DNA from: Paenibacillus ihuae
GTDB lineage: Bacteria; Bacillota; Bacilli; Paenibacillales; Paenibacillaceae
Reading direction: 5' to 3'
Assembly (NCBI RefSeq): GCF_001368795.1
Contig: NZ_LN831204.1
Location: 149,216 to 187,553, forward strand
DNA: 38,338 nt
Shown here: in pieces, positions 24,011 through 32,018 of the stretch
Layout: every line of letters starts with the position of its first letter
Numbering within the stretch: position 1 is the first letter of the stretch
Made by a program: the position numbers and the translations under genes
The notes under the pieces: model-generated
Told to the model about the DNA's origin: nothing
Database searches by the model: none
The model's input: only the letters and a program-made list of their open reading frames with translations

Positions 24011-25275
24011 CAAAAGATATTTAGTGTATATAGCTATGGTAAATTTCAGCAATAACATCAAACTCATTCGTATACAATTATAATAGAATATTAATCATAT
24101 ATAAACATAATTAAAACGGAATACAAATTTTATATAAACTCATTTAATATTTGATTATACATCATTTTGTATTTGATATTAATATTATTCAAATACAAAG
24201 TAAGAATTTATCTAACAAAAAGGAATAACATAATAAAAACAGCGGCCGTCTTGGACATTATTTTCGTCCATTTCAGTCGCTGTTTTATATTGTGAAGTCA
24301 GTCTATAAATATAAGTATAAATCCCCAACCTTGATTTCTCAAATCTTCACTCCTCAACTGAAAATAATGTAAATCTATCATAAGAATTCATATAAATGTA
24401 CTGGTAGTTTGGATCGTTACAACGAATCAAGCACGGTATCATGGTGCTTACGAGTTAGCGATAACGACAGCAGCGCTTCAGGATCGTGAGCTTGATCAAA
24501 CAACAGTTGCTCACATATTTTATGATGGTTTTGGATTAACCAAAAGCGGGTCTAGCTCCAAGGCCACCACGACCGGATAAAACAACGACTGCTCACATTT
24601 CATGATTCTTTTAGGTTTAGCGACTGCGGTAACATAGCGTACGGACGGCAGCCTGTGTCAAAAGAAAAATTTCATACCGAGAAAATAAAGTTTTGGGCTG
24701 AAAATAGTGTATTGAGCTAACGTGACTAGGTTGGCTGTTCTGCAATTCAGGTTCCTGTATCTGCTGGATGACTCCTTCGGAGGCGCGACGCCGAAGATGC
24801 GGTATGACCGAGCTCTTCCGGTTCTGAAGCAACGGCCCGGGCCGCAGCCAATGCTGGGTGTTTAAGGTAGGCCATCTAGCGAAGGTATTTCTGAATGTTC
24901 TTAGTCGCGCGGTTTCCTGCAGCTCCTGGATGTTGGCCGGAAGACACGCCGCCACGCTCGACCCTGTGTAGACTGAAATATAAATCAATAGAATCAACAT
25001 TGTACGGAAAACATCAATTCCATCCCTTCGAGCGAAAATGAGTGGATCGCTTTATGGTTTGATCAGAAGTTGCCTTTTGCTACGAAGTTCATGAGTTAAT
25101 GCAATTTTAAAGGGCGAACATCCTTTATCGTTGCCGTTATAGCCCGTTTTAACGCGCCGGCGATCGTAATGCCAGGGTCTGCATATAGAGGTGTCGTTCT
25201 CGAAAGAAAGCTCAAGAATTATGGAAAATAGTTGAAACAGCCAGGACGAGCCAAACGTAATAAAAACAGAGGAAA
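24011..25275. other. Gene-poor region with higher-GC, apparently decayed sequence
   Basis: No convincing gene. The first ~220 bp are very AT-rich. 24236-24285 forms a hairpin: outer arms AAAACAGCG/CGCTGTTTT, inner arms TGGAC/GTCCA, resembling an orphan bidirectional terminator. 24417-24580 reads open without a start codon (for example ELAITTAALQDREL) and contains a degenerate direct repeat (AAACAAC...TGCTCACAT) at 24498 and 24580. About 24700-25250 is visibly richer in G and C than its surroundings; a 127-aa open frame on the minus strand (24617-25000) has no family resemblance or ribosome binding site. This looks like remnants of an older insertion. Confidence 0.55.
24236..24285. terminator. 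Orphan two-part hairpin, terminator-like
   Basis: AAAACAGCG pairs with CGCTGTTTT (9 bp), and inside it TGGAC pairs with GTCCA. A and T runs flank both sides. No gene ends nearby: the MerR-like gene already has its own terminator 230 bp upstream. It may be the end of a lost gene. Confidence 0.45.
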
Positions 25276-25323
25276 GTGGAATGGATATTCTTTATGAAAC
25301 CAATTCAAAGGGGGCAACTACCC

Positions 25324-26517
25324 ATGAGATTAAATGGCAAGCGCATTGCAGATCTAACCGCAGAAGACATTGGCCAGCTTATAAGCAACAAAGTACCTGA
25401 ATCGATCACACTGGAATACAAAGAAGAAGGACCAGATCCAAGCGATGCAGGGAAAAAGGAGTTTCTGGCCGACTTATCGGCCATGGCAAACACTAACGGT
25501 GGGTTGCTTATCTTCGGAATAAAAGAAGCCCAAGAAGACGGGAAAAATGCAGGCTATTCGGAAGAAGTAACCGGCATTAAAGATCCCCGAAACGGAGATC
25601 CCGTAAACGTCGAACAACTGAAACAATTTTTGGATAGCGTAATCCGGGACAACTTAGTCCCAAGATTATCCGGAATCGAATACGCGGCCATCCATTACGA
25701 TCCGGATCGGCTGGTATTCATTATAGACGTGCCGCGTAGTCTGCAGGCCCCGCATATGATCATATTCAAAAACGACTCCAAGTTTTTTAAACGAACCAAC
25801 ACCGGAAAGTATCAAATGGATGTAAGGGAGATTCGAGAGGCCATGTTAAGAACACACGGATGGAAAGAAAGCGCAGAGCAATTTAGAGAAGTTCGAATTA
25901 AGGCAAAACATATAGCAAACCCTAGTCCAACCTATGATGGAACCGTTTTGTTGCATGTAATACCGCTCGGGGACAGGGAAAACATAGATCTCAAGGGGAA
26001 GAGACAGGAAATGATGGAGCTATTCCCACAAATAACAGGCCGAGACACCGTAACCTTTAATCTGGACGGACTCAAAAAGCATTCAACATCAGCAGAGGAA
26101 TACTATTATCAGATATACCGAAACGGTGGCATGGAATCCTGTGAGGTAATTTGTTACGAAAAAGACGATAACGGGTCTTGGGAAGTCGATTTGCCCCTAA
26201 TCACCAATACAGCCCTCAGGCATCTACACCATTACATGGAGTTTGCCAAAAGTCAAAACATCACCGTCCCATTCGTGGTGTTCTTGAGCGTCATCCATAT
26301 GGGCAAAGCCCTTGTAAGGGTACGGCATATTGGAAAACAACCATTTGCGCAAGGCGAGGATATAATCCTCTTCCCAGGAGTCATTATCGATGAGAATACT
26401 GCAAATTTGCCTGCACTCATGCAGTCCACATTTGATATACTCTACCAAGCATGTGGACTAGAATCATGCAATGTCTATGACAGCGCAGGCAATTACACTT
26501 ATGAATACTTAAGATAA
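25324..26517 (+). CDS. AlbA_2/Schlafen-type putative nucleic-acid-binding protein
   Basis: 397 aa from ATG 25324, which has AAAGGGGG upstream; a GTG 16 codons earlier is less likely. Residues ~1-150 match the AlbA_2 (Slfn) domain: ITLEYKEEGPDPSDAGKKEF, LADLSAMANTNGGLLIFGIK, and IDVPRSLQAPHMIIFKNDSK. The C-terminal ~240 residues are not recognised but appear globular (HVIPLGDRENIDLKGKRQEM). Family members act as regulators, helicase-associated proteins or nucleases, some in phage or plasmid defence. This gene is a single cargo gene with its own terminator between the decayed region and the partition genes. The specific function cannot be told from sequence. Confidence 0.78.
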   Translation: MRLNGKRIADLTAEDIGQLISNKVPESITLEYKEEGPDPSDAGKKEFLADLSAMANTNGGLLIFGIKEAQEDGKNAGYSEEVTGIKDPRNGDPVNVEQLKQFLDSVIRDNLVPRLSGIEYAAIHYDPDRLVFIIDVPRSLQAPHMIIFKNDSKFFKRTNTGKYQMDVREIREAMLRTHGWKESAEQFREVRIKAKHIANPSPTYDGTVLLHVIPLGDRENIDLKGKRQEMMELFPQITGRDTVTFNLDGLKKHSTSAEEYYYQIYRNGGMESCEVICYEKDDNGSWEVDLPLITNTALRHLHHYMEFAKSQNITVPFVVFLSVIHMGKALVRVRHIGKQPFAQGEDIILFPGVIIDENTANLPALMQSTFDILYQACGLESCNVYDSAGNYTYEYLR

Positions 26518-26579
26518 CCCTCGTCATAGATTTCCCAATAGATGAACTCATTAAATCGGATTGTTAAATGAAAAATGAA

Positions 26580-26611
26580 AGACGCTTCCCACAATTTAAT
26601 GGGAAGCGTCT
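26580..26611. terminator. Terminator between the Schlafen-type gene and parR
   Basis: Perfect 12-bp stem AGACGCTTCCCA / TGGGAAGCGTCT with loop CAATTTAA. An A-rich stretch lies on the left and TACTTT on the right, between two converging genes; probably bidirectional. Confidence 0.8.
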
Positions 26612-26614
26612 ACT

Positions 26615-27160
26615 TTAGTTTGCGAAGGAATTGGTCACATCCGAACCAAATTGTTTTTTCGCCTTTCGTTTATGTGATCCTTCAGTGCCAGGACTAATAC
26701 TTTCTTGATTCGTTCCATTCGAACTGCGGGGCGAATCCGAGTGAGGAGGGGTTGCACTCTCTATGTTTTCATCATTATTAGAATCCTCTTGATCCAGAGT
26801 ACTCCCCATATGCTGACTTACTAGTGAAGACACTTTGATTTCCTGTTCCAAACTCGGATTGTTTCGAGTAGGGGGTGCAGTCTCACTTGACTGATCAGGT
26901 GGGGGCTGCACATTCTGAACATTTGTAGATGTACCTACCGCTTGAGCCATCTGCGTTTTTAAGCTTTCTATCGTTCGGAATTGAGGGACATAAAGTTGCA
27001 GATTCTTCAGTCCATTTTCCGCAATTTCTTTTTGGATGAGATATCGGATGGAGTCGCTATATAAAGTCTGCATGTTGAGCCATTCCATAACAAGTGCCTC
27101 TTCGTCCTCACGTAATTTTATGACTATGGGCTTTCCTGGTATGGCAGCAGTTCTCTTCAT
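26615..27160 (-). CDS. ParR-like adaptor protein (ribbon-helix-helix N-terminus)
   Basis: 181 aa from ATG 27160 with AGGGGGT upstream; a GTG three codons earlier is possible. Residues ~9-50 read as a ribbon-helix-helix: KPIVIKLREDEEALVMEWLN, then SDSIRYLIQKEIAENG. The rest is low-complexity, Ser, Asn, Pro and Thr-rich (for example SDSPRSSNGTNQE) and ends with a basic patch KRKAKKQFGSD. It lies 35 bp downstream of the actin-like gene, the usual order of actin-type (type II) partition operons. It would bind the centromere and link it to ParM filaments. The long disordered tail is unusual for ParR. Confidence 0.72.
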   Translation of the reverse strand: MKRTAAIPGKPIVIKLREDEEALVMEWLNMQTLYSDSIRYLIQKEIAENGLKNLQLYVPQFRTIESLKTQMAQAVGTSTNVQNVQPPPDQSSETAPPTRNNPSLEQEIKVSSLVSQHMGSTLDQEDSNNDENIESATPPHSDSPRSSNGTNQESISPGTEGSHKRKAKKQFGSDVTNSFAN

Positions 27161-27195
27161 GGTGTTCACCCCCTAATTCATTGAATTTGCTAATA

Positions 27196-28482
27196 TCATT
27201 TTTCTTTTGTCGCGGCAATTTCCTTTTTAGAGACTGGAATGCTTGCTGCTTTTAAACTCTGATAAATCTCGCTACGTACAAAGTAGTCCAATCCTTCTGC
27301 GTTTAGAGTTACTGCATAATTAGCCGGCACATATAGAAGTTTGAATCTGGAACGATCTGCGAGTTCTTTAAGTTTTGGGTAGAGATATTCACGCATAAGT
27401 ATGCTTCCACCGCCATAGACAGCCAGAACATCAATCTCGTTTGCGCCAATTCTTAAAATCTGATCGCTAATGTGTTTGATAATTTGATTAACTTGGTTCT
27501 CGATATGTGGCTGGAATGCCTGTAATGCTTCACTAATGAACTTATGTGGTCGGTTAGAAAATTGACTTTTTAGAATGTCACTGTATTGCTGCCTGGAAAC
27601 CGAGTTAAATGCGTAAGGTGCGAGATCCAGTAAATCATTAACCGCATCACCTATTGCATGTCCAACACCGTGATTGACACCATCACAGAAATCTTTGTCT
27701 ACTGCATCCCCGCGGGTAAATGGAGTATCTGAAGTACCGTCACCCAAATCAAGGTGTAGGATGTTCATTCCGTCGAGAAGGCTGCCATCAACTTCCCCTT
27801 TAAGTTCATACGTCTCAGCAAATAAAGAAAATAAGTCGCTTTTATCTTCATTGTCGCCTTCATAATTGCCGGTTCTCCAATTTCCGTCCTTGTCCATTTG
27901 GAGAGCAAAAACAGGTGGAGTACCTTCCTGCAAGATATGAACATATAAAAACTTAATCTTTACATCAACCTTTTTAGTCAATCCCAGGTGAACGGTCACC
28001 ATGTGAGAACCACTCAAGAATTTCTTTTTCATCGTTTCAACATTCGAAGGTGTATGTTGCTTCACAGGCAAAGAAGTAGTCATATCAACGATTACTTCAA
28101 TTGAATCAGCGTCATCGCCATTTCCATTGGCTTCCTCGACAGCTCGACTAGCGATTGCTGCTAATGTGGTTATGTAAGGAACTTCCTGATCCGATTTTGC
28201 ATTGTTCCCCTTTACATATAGGCTCGTTACGCTCTCGCCGACTTTCTTTAAGGCGTGATTACCAACAAGATAGAGACCAGTGCGGACTGCAGGGGAGACA
28301 ATAGATACTGCGATATTATCATAAATGTTATTCAGGTTCTTTTGTACATCCTGGTCGTCATCATTCCAAGGGTTTTTTCCGGCCATTGCAAAGACGTTCG
28401 GTTGTCGAATAAGTTTCCCATTAACGTAAATGTCTTGCTCACTATTTCCAATATCATTACCTACAAAGTAATGCAGTTTCAT
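27196..28482 (-). CDS. ParM/Alp-type plasmid-segregation actin
   Basis: 428 aa, ATG 28482 with GGGAGGAACAAAC. Actin-fold motifs: phosphate-1 loop VGNDIGNSEQDI (7-18), VGNHA (73-77), the TTSLPV stretch (135-140), phosphate-2 LHLDLGDGTSD (242-252), and the adenosine motif VYGGGSILMREY (355-366). These and the length match ParM/StbA/Alp proteins of Gram-positive plasmids. It polymerises with ATP or GTP to push plasmid copies apart. It is transcribed from a near-consensus promoter and followed by the ParR-like gene. The centromere is expected in the intergenic region upstream, but no obvious iteron array is visible there. Confidence 0.88.
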   Translation of the reverse strand: MKLHYFVGNDIGNSEQDIYVNGKLIRQPNVFAMAGKNPWNDDDQDVQKNLNNIYDNIAVSIVSPAVRTGLYLVGNHALKKVGESVTSLYVKGNNAKSDQEVPYITTLAAIASRAVEEANGNGDDADSIEVIVDMTTSLPVKQHTPSNVETMKKKFLSGSHMVTVHLGLTKKVDVKIKFLYVHILQEGTPPVFALQMDKDGNWRTGNYEGDNEDKSDLFSLFAETYELKGEVDGSLLDGMNILHLDLGDGTSDTPFTRGDAVDKDFCDGVNHGVGHAIGDAVNDLLDLAPYAFNSVSRQQYSDILKSQFSNRPHKFISEALQAFQPHIENQVNQIIKHISDQILRIGANEIDVLAVYGGGSILMREYLYPKLKELADRSRFKLLYVPANYAVTLNAEGLDYFVRSEIYQSLKAASIPVSKKEIAATKEK

Positions 28483-28523
28483 GTTTGTTCCTCCCTAGAA
28501 AATTATTCATTTATTCTACAATG

Positions 28524-28552
28524 ATTGTATGTTCATTTTTTATACAAGTCAA
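28524..28552 (-). promoter_or_regulatory. Promoter of the parM/parR operon
   Basis: Minus strand TTGACT (28547-28552), 17-bp spacer, TACAAT (28524-28529), about 42 bp before the ATG. It is close to the sigma-A consensus. Confidence 0.75.
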
Positions 28553-29112
28553 ATCAAATTAATATGTTTGTATGATTAGATTTAAATAACATTATAATCC
28601 CATTATAATGGATTGTTTTATCAGAGATATTCTTTTTTGACATGATATTTACCTTTACAAGTACCTATTTAGTCCCCCTACCCATTATCTGATCTTTTAG
28701 AAAGGGTTAACTTATGTCACGGTCATAATTCCATAATTCCTTTCTTACACCGTTGCTCATTAGGGATATTCTGTATTAAGATGATCGTGTTACCGGATGA
28801 AGGCTTACATTGAAGTGGGATGGAGGGGTATTTTTTTTATCTTCCGCTGAGTCCGTTTATTCAGCGAATCGACGTTCTTTTAATCGTCTTTTCATCAATT
28901 TATGGTGTGTCCGTTTATATGTATTTATGTAGTTGTTTTATTAAGCGTTATATTCATTGGTTTATTGTATCGCATTTCCCCCTATTTCCGACTGAAACAC
29001 CTTGCTACTCTTGGTGTTTTGGCCAAATCGAATTCGCGACTAACACCCTAAGTCGGGGAAATTGAAAATCGTACAAATTAAAATGATTGCGTATGGAAGG
29101 AGGTTGGTTCGG
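28553..29112. other. Intergenic region between parM and the Replic_Relax gene; possible centromere
   Basis: No convincing gene. Features: CATTATAAT repeated with a 2-bp gap (28592-28610, including the palindrome CCATTATAATGG); GTATGATT-like repeats near the parM promoter; ATAATTCC in tandem (about 28724-28740); and AG(A/G)GATATTCT twice, about 140 bp apart. TTGACA at 28636-28641 faces right but has no good -10. This is where a ParR-binding site would be expected; the repeats are too weak to call one. Confidence 0.4.
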
Positions 29113-30156
29113 ATGAGTGATAGGAGACAGGAACAGAGAGCTGATGCATCCGTGAATGGGGCTATCAGAATGAAAACAAAACCGAAGGAGAAGAGGGAGA
29201 GGAAAGAACCCTTATCTTTTGGTGAAGTGGTAGATCGGTTAAGTGCAGATGATTGGCGTGTTCTAATTGATCTATATTTCTGTCGGTGTATGCCTTTATC
29301 TGCTGCAGTTGAACATTATTTTTCCAATGATCCAGAAATTGAATTTAAGAAGGAATGGCTTACTGCTGATTCTAATAAGAAAATTGAACTTACGGAAAAG
29401 ACGATCAAGAGATGTGCTCTTCGTGGTGAGCGTAGAATGCGAGATTTATTCCAGGGTGGATTATTGGAAAAGTCATCTACTAATCCGGATGAGGTACGGA
29501 AAAGACCGGAGGATAGAAAGAATGGTTTTAAAGTTGAACCATGGTATTTTTTATCGCACAGGGGCCTTCGCCTTGTAGAAGTTAGAATTAACGTTCTGGA
29601 GGAAAATAAATTATCTAAGCTAGAATTGGATATGGAGAGGGCCAAGAAGGATCATTTTTGGGAACTTGCCAAAGTCTATATGGACATTAAGTACAAACTT
29701 ATGCTTGTTGCAGGCGCAAGACAATTTGTGGAATGGGATTGGTATCCCTCACTAACAATTTACGGCCATAAGGAAACTAGTGAAGTCCGTCCTGACGCTA
29801 TACTACGGATGATGGATCAGGTGTACTATATCGAACTCGATCGATCAACGGAACCAATCCAACGTTCTCCATTTACCAGAGGGGAAACGGCGCTACAGGT
29901 TTCCATTCAGAATAAGTTGGAAAGATATCGAGCGGTGCTGCATCATTCCGATGCCAATGAAATTCAAAGGAACGGGATTATCGCCTTTATCTTGCCGGAT
30001 GCAATTTACGAGACAAGGTTGGAGAACATAAGGACTGCTGCTTCCAAAGTATTCAGTAAAAACCACAATACACAGGTGTTAGTAGGTCGAACAATTCAAG
30101 ATATATTGGATCTTCGATTTGAATTGGCAAAGAGTACAACAGAAGGGATTGGTTAA
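29113..30156 (+). CDS. Replic_Relax-family protein with PD-(D/E)XK-like residues
   Basis: 347 aa from ATG 29113 behind GGAAGGAGG; a TTG 17 codons earlier is weaker. The N-terminal ~30 residues are basic. A winged-helix region follows (DWRVLIDLYFCRCMPLSAAV, then RRMRDLFQGGLLEKSS), and a C-terminal domain with EVRPDAILRMMDQVYYIELD (~224-243) and KLERYR (268-273). RPD, E-x-D and K are spaced as in PD-(D/E)XK nuclease folds. Proteins of this type are common on Gram-positive plasmids and were named for replication/relaxation; a nicking role in transfer is possible because no classical relaxase is present in the window. It is a paralogue of the 303-aa protein at 15356-16267, which lost these residues. 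Confidence 0.75.
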   Translation: MSDRRQEQRADASVNGAIRMKTKPKEKRERKEPLSFGEVVDRLSADDWRVLIDLYFCRCMPLSAAVEHYFSNDPEIEFKKEWLTADSNKKIELTEKTIKRCALRGERRMRDLFQGGLLEKSSTNPDEVRKRPEDRKNGFKVEPWYFLSHRGLRLVEVRINVLEENKLSKLELDMERAKKDHFWELAKVYMDIKYKLMLVAGARQFVEWDWYPSLTIYGHKETSEVRPDAILRMMDQVYYIELDRSTEPIQRSPFTRGETALQVSIQNKLERYRAVLHHSDANEIQRNGIIAFILPDAIYETRLENIRTAASKVFSKNHNTQVLVGRTIQDILDLRFELAKSTTEGIG

Positions 30157-30175
30157 TATCCTATACTACGAAGGT

Positions 30176-30310
30176 ATGACACCGGAGCAGAAGCAGGCTT
30201 ATGGTTTTGTAAAACTCACGAAGGAAGAAGTTCTCTTCATGACTCAGACAAAATCTATACAGCTGAAGATAAAGGATAAACTAATCGATAATCGACCTTC
30301 TCACTTGTAA
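30176..30310 (+). CDS. Possible small protein (44 aa)
   Basis: Open frame MTPEQKQAYGFVKLTKEEVL to DNRPSHL, 20 bp after the Replic_Relax stop. An AAGG sequence precedes the ATG but too closely. The composition is protein-like (MTPEQKQAYGF). It could equally be read from 30119, overlapping the previous gene. No family recognised. Confidence 0.35.
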   Translation: MTPEQKQAYGFVKLTKEEVLFMTQTKSIQLKIKDKLIDNRPSHL

Positions 30311-30366
30311 CTTGTCATAAACAATTGATCGCCTCAAAGACCAAGAAAGAACATGTGCATTTTCTG

Positions 30367-30415
30367 CCAATACTCGTATATTAATTAGTATATTGATATG
30401 TTATTATGTTAATTA
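30367..30415 (+). promoter_or_regulatory. Shared AT-rich element upstream of the conjugation channel operon
   Basis: CCAATACTCGTATA (30367-30380), identical to a 14-mer before the S1 operon, runs into TATATTAATTA (30377-30387), then GTATATTGATATG. A second core TATGTTAATTA follows at 30405-30415. It is 27/34 identical to the tad-operon element. Sub-repeats of about 12 bp (GTATATTAATTA, GTATATTGATAT) suggest multiple bound protomers. Confidence 0.68.
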
Positions 30416-30454
30416 GCTATTATGGTTCAATAGAATATGAGAGGAGGTGAGTGA

Positions 30455-30829
30455 TTGAGCAAAAATAAAAAAATCGTTTTTGCAAGTATTGGCATCCTAA
30501 TAGCTCTTATACTGTCAGTCCTTATGATCCGAAGTCCCGGTGAGAAAGAAGTGGCACCTGTCCCCCAAAAACAGGTAGCAACGGCCGCTCCCGAAGGTGA
30601 TTATACCCCAAAGGAAATGAGTGATTCCCACAAGAAGGTAGCCGGTATTATAGACGACGCCTCTGATGCAGTTGTTACGGAAGCGCCCGCATTATGGGGC
30701 CGGGTGATAGGCAGCTGGAATTGGGTTATGGGCTTTGACGCTAAACATGCAGTTATCCTCATTGGTGTGATGATCTTTGTATTTGGGATATTAGCGACAG
30801 GTGGAGGGAAGAAACGAAAATCAGATTAG
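30455..30829 (+). CDS. Small two-pass membrane protein of the conjugation operon
   Basis: 124 aa, TTG start with AGGAGG seven bases upstream. Hydrophobic helices at ~6-26 (KIVFASIGILIALILSVLMI) and ~97-117 (AVILIGVMIFVFGILATGGG), the first being possibly a signal anchor. The soluble middle contains Pro-rich and charged residues (EKEVAPVPQKQVATAAPEGD). The C-terminus is basic. It is the first gene of the channel operon, 14 bp before the proposed start of the TcpC-like gene. I do not recognise a family; it is probably an accessory subunit of the channel. Confidence 0.7.
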   Translation: MSKNKKIVFASIGILIALILSVLMIRSPGEKEVAPVPQKQVATAAPEGDYTPKEMSDSHKKVAGIIDDASDAVVTEAPALWGRVIGSWNWVMGFDAKHAVILIGVMIFVFGILATGGGKKRKSD

Positions 30830-30843
30830 GAGGTGAGAAAGGG

Positions 30844-30968
30844 TTGGGGTTTTTCAAAAAAAAAATAACAACACAGAGGATGTCCCTCAGGTAGATAAGA
30901 CGGAGAAGCCCAAAGCAGAACCGAAGAAAAAGTCGGACAAATCTATAAAGCCGAGGGCACCAAAAAAC
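30844..30968 (+). other. Likely 5' end of the tcpC-like gene in another frame, joined at a run of ten A
   Basis: Behind AGGAGGTGAGAAAGGG a TTG (30844) reads GFFKKK up to the A10 run (30856-30865) and then soon stops. After a one-base backward shift in the A run it continues as NNNTEDVPQVDKTEKPKAEP and joins the ATG 30969 frame without a stop. The shifted frame itself has no start codon and lies behind a stop at 30834. Either a homopolymer miscall or real slippage. Confidence 0.55.
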
Positions 30969-31967
30969 ATGGCTGGGAAGAAAATCATAAGGTCCATATT
31001 TTGGGTATTTATGAGTCTGCTATTTATCAAAGGTGCAATCTCGTTCGCTCAAGGGAACCGGACCATTAATCAGACGATCATCAACGGTAACGATGCTCCG
31101 GTCATAACGGATTCTATAAAGGGATTCGCTGTTGACTTTGCTACAGAGTATTTTACCTGGGACGCAAATTATGTGGCAGAACGCAGCACGCGTCTTTCCA
31201 ATTTCGTTAAGGGCGTTGATACTGAAATGGGATTGAAGAGTCTTGACGTTAAAGGTTCGAGTAAAGTGACCTCCGCCGAAATCTATTCTACCAACTTACT
31301 CGATCCGGATCATATTGACGTTACTGTAGTCGTGTGGCGGGATGTGCAGCCACTCCCGGATCAGTTAGAAGCAGCACAAGCTAAGGCGACAACGCCCCCA
31401 GTTGTAAAGAAGAAAACATACATGATCGTTCCAGTGACACTTGCTGCAGAGGGCCCGGTAATTCAAGAATATCCGCGATTTGTCTCTAACCAGCAGAAAG
31501 GGGATACGGTGGATTCTTCCACCAACGGCACAACTGTAGGGGATGAGGATTTACTGCAGAAAAGCAATGCACTAGCTGATAGCTTCCTACGCTCATGGTA
31601 TGAAGGTAATGCCAGTCAGTTGAGATATTTTTATGCAGAAACCGTTAAATCGCCTAACACGATTCCTAAATCGGATTACACTTACGAGGCAATCGATAAA
31701 GTAGCCGTCTACAAAAACCCTGCACAGGCCGGTCAGGCAGACACTTATCGAATTGAGGCAAATGTCATCGTGGAGAGCGACCTTGGTGAACCTTTCACAA
31801 ATACATGGAAACTCCAAGTTACGCAAAAAGATGGCCGTCTGTATGTACTGTCCAATGGAATACAGCTTTCGGAGGCGTCTGAAGTGCCAGCTGTACCTGA
31901 ATCACTCTCTCCGGCTAGTGAAACACCTAGCGAGAGCAGTCCACCAATAACGACTTCAACCGACTAG
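30969..31967 (+). CDS. tcpC: TcpC-like conjugative transfer channel protein
   Basis: 332 aa from ATG 30969, where the ribosome binding site is poor. The true protein is probably ~41 residues longer with a basic cytoplasmic tail (see the A10 entry). One transmembrane helix (~8-28, RSIFWVFMSLLFIKGAIS) is followed by two related extracellular domains (~55-165 and ~195-300), as in TcpC/Orf13 of Tn916-type elements, with IKGFAVDFATEYFTWDANYV and ALADSFLRSWYEGNASQLRY marking their similar beginnings. A Pro/Ser/Thr tail ends the protein. TcpC lies on the outer face of the membrane and links the channel to the cell wall. Next gene is 50 bp downstream after another copy of the AT-rich element. Confidence 0.85.
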   Translation: MAGKKIIRSIFWVFMSLLFIKGAISFAQGNRTINQTIINGNDAPVITDSIKGFAVDFATEYFTWDANYVAERSTRLSNFVKGVDTEMGLKSLDVKGSSKVTSAEIYSTNLLDPDHIDVTVVVWRDVQPLPDQLEAAQAKATTPPVVKKKTYMIVPVTLAAEGPVIQEYPRFVSNQQKGDTVDSSTNGTTVGDEDLLQKSNALADSFLRSWYEGNASQLRYFYAETVKSPNTIPKSDYTYEAIDKVAVYKNPAQAGQADTYRIEANVIVESDLGEPFTNTWKLQVTQKDGRLYVLSNGIQLSEASEVPAVPESLSPASETPSESSPPITTSTD

Positions 31968-31969
31968 TT

Positions 31970-31999
31970 GTATATTAATTAACTAACATACTAATATTT
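31970..31999 (+). promoter_or_regulatory. Second copy of the shared AT-rich element inside the channel operon
   Basis: GTATATTAATTAACTAACAT (from 31970), with core TATATTAATTA at 31971-31981, identical over 12 bp to 30376-30387. It lies in the gap between the tcpC-like gene and the pilin-like gene and suggests an internal promoter. Confidence 0.55.
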
Positions 32000-32018
32000 G
32001 AAGGGAGCTTTACCCCTA

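Noticed and set aside
24617..25000. 127-aa open frame on the minus strand
   Set aside because: No ribosome binding site, no recognisable domain, unusual composition; lies in the decayed stretch.
28820..29065. 81-aa open frame before the Replic_Relax gene
   Set aside because: Poor ribosome binding site, odd composition (many Tyr, Phe and Cys), no resemblance to a family; it lies in a region better explained as intergenic.
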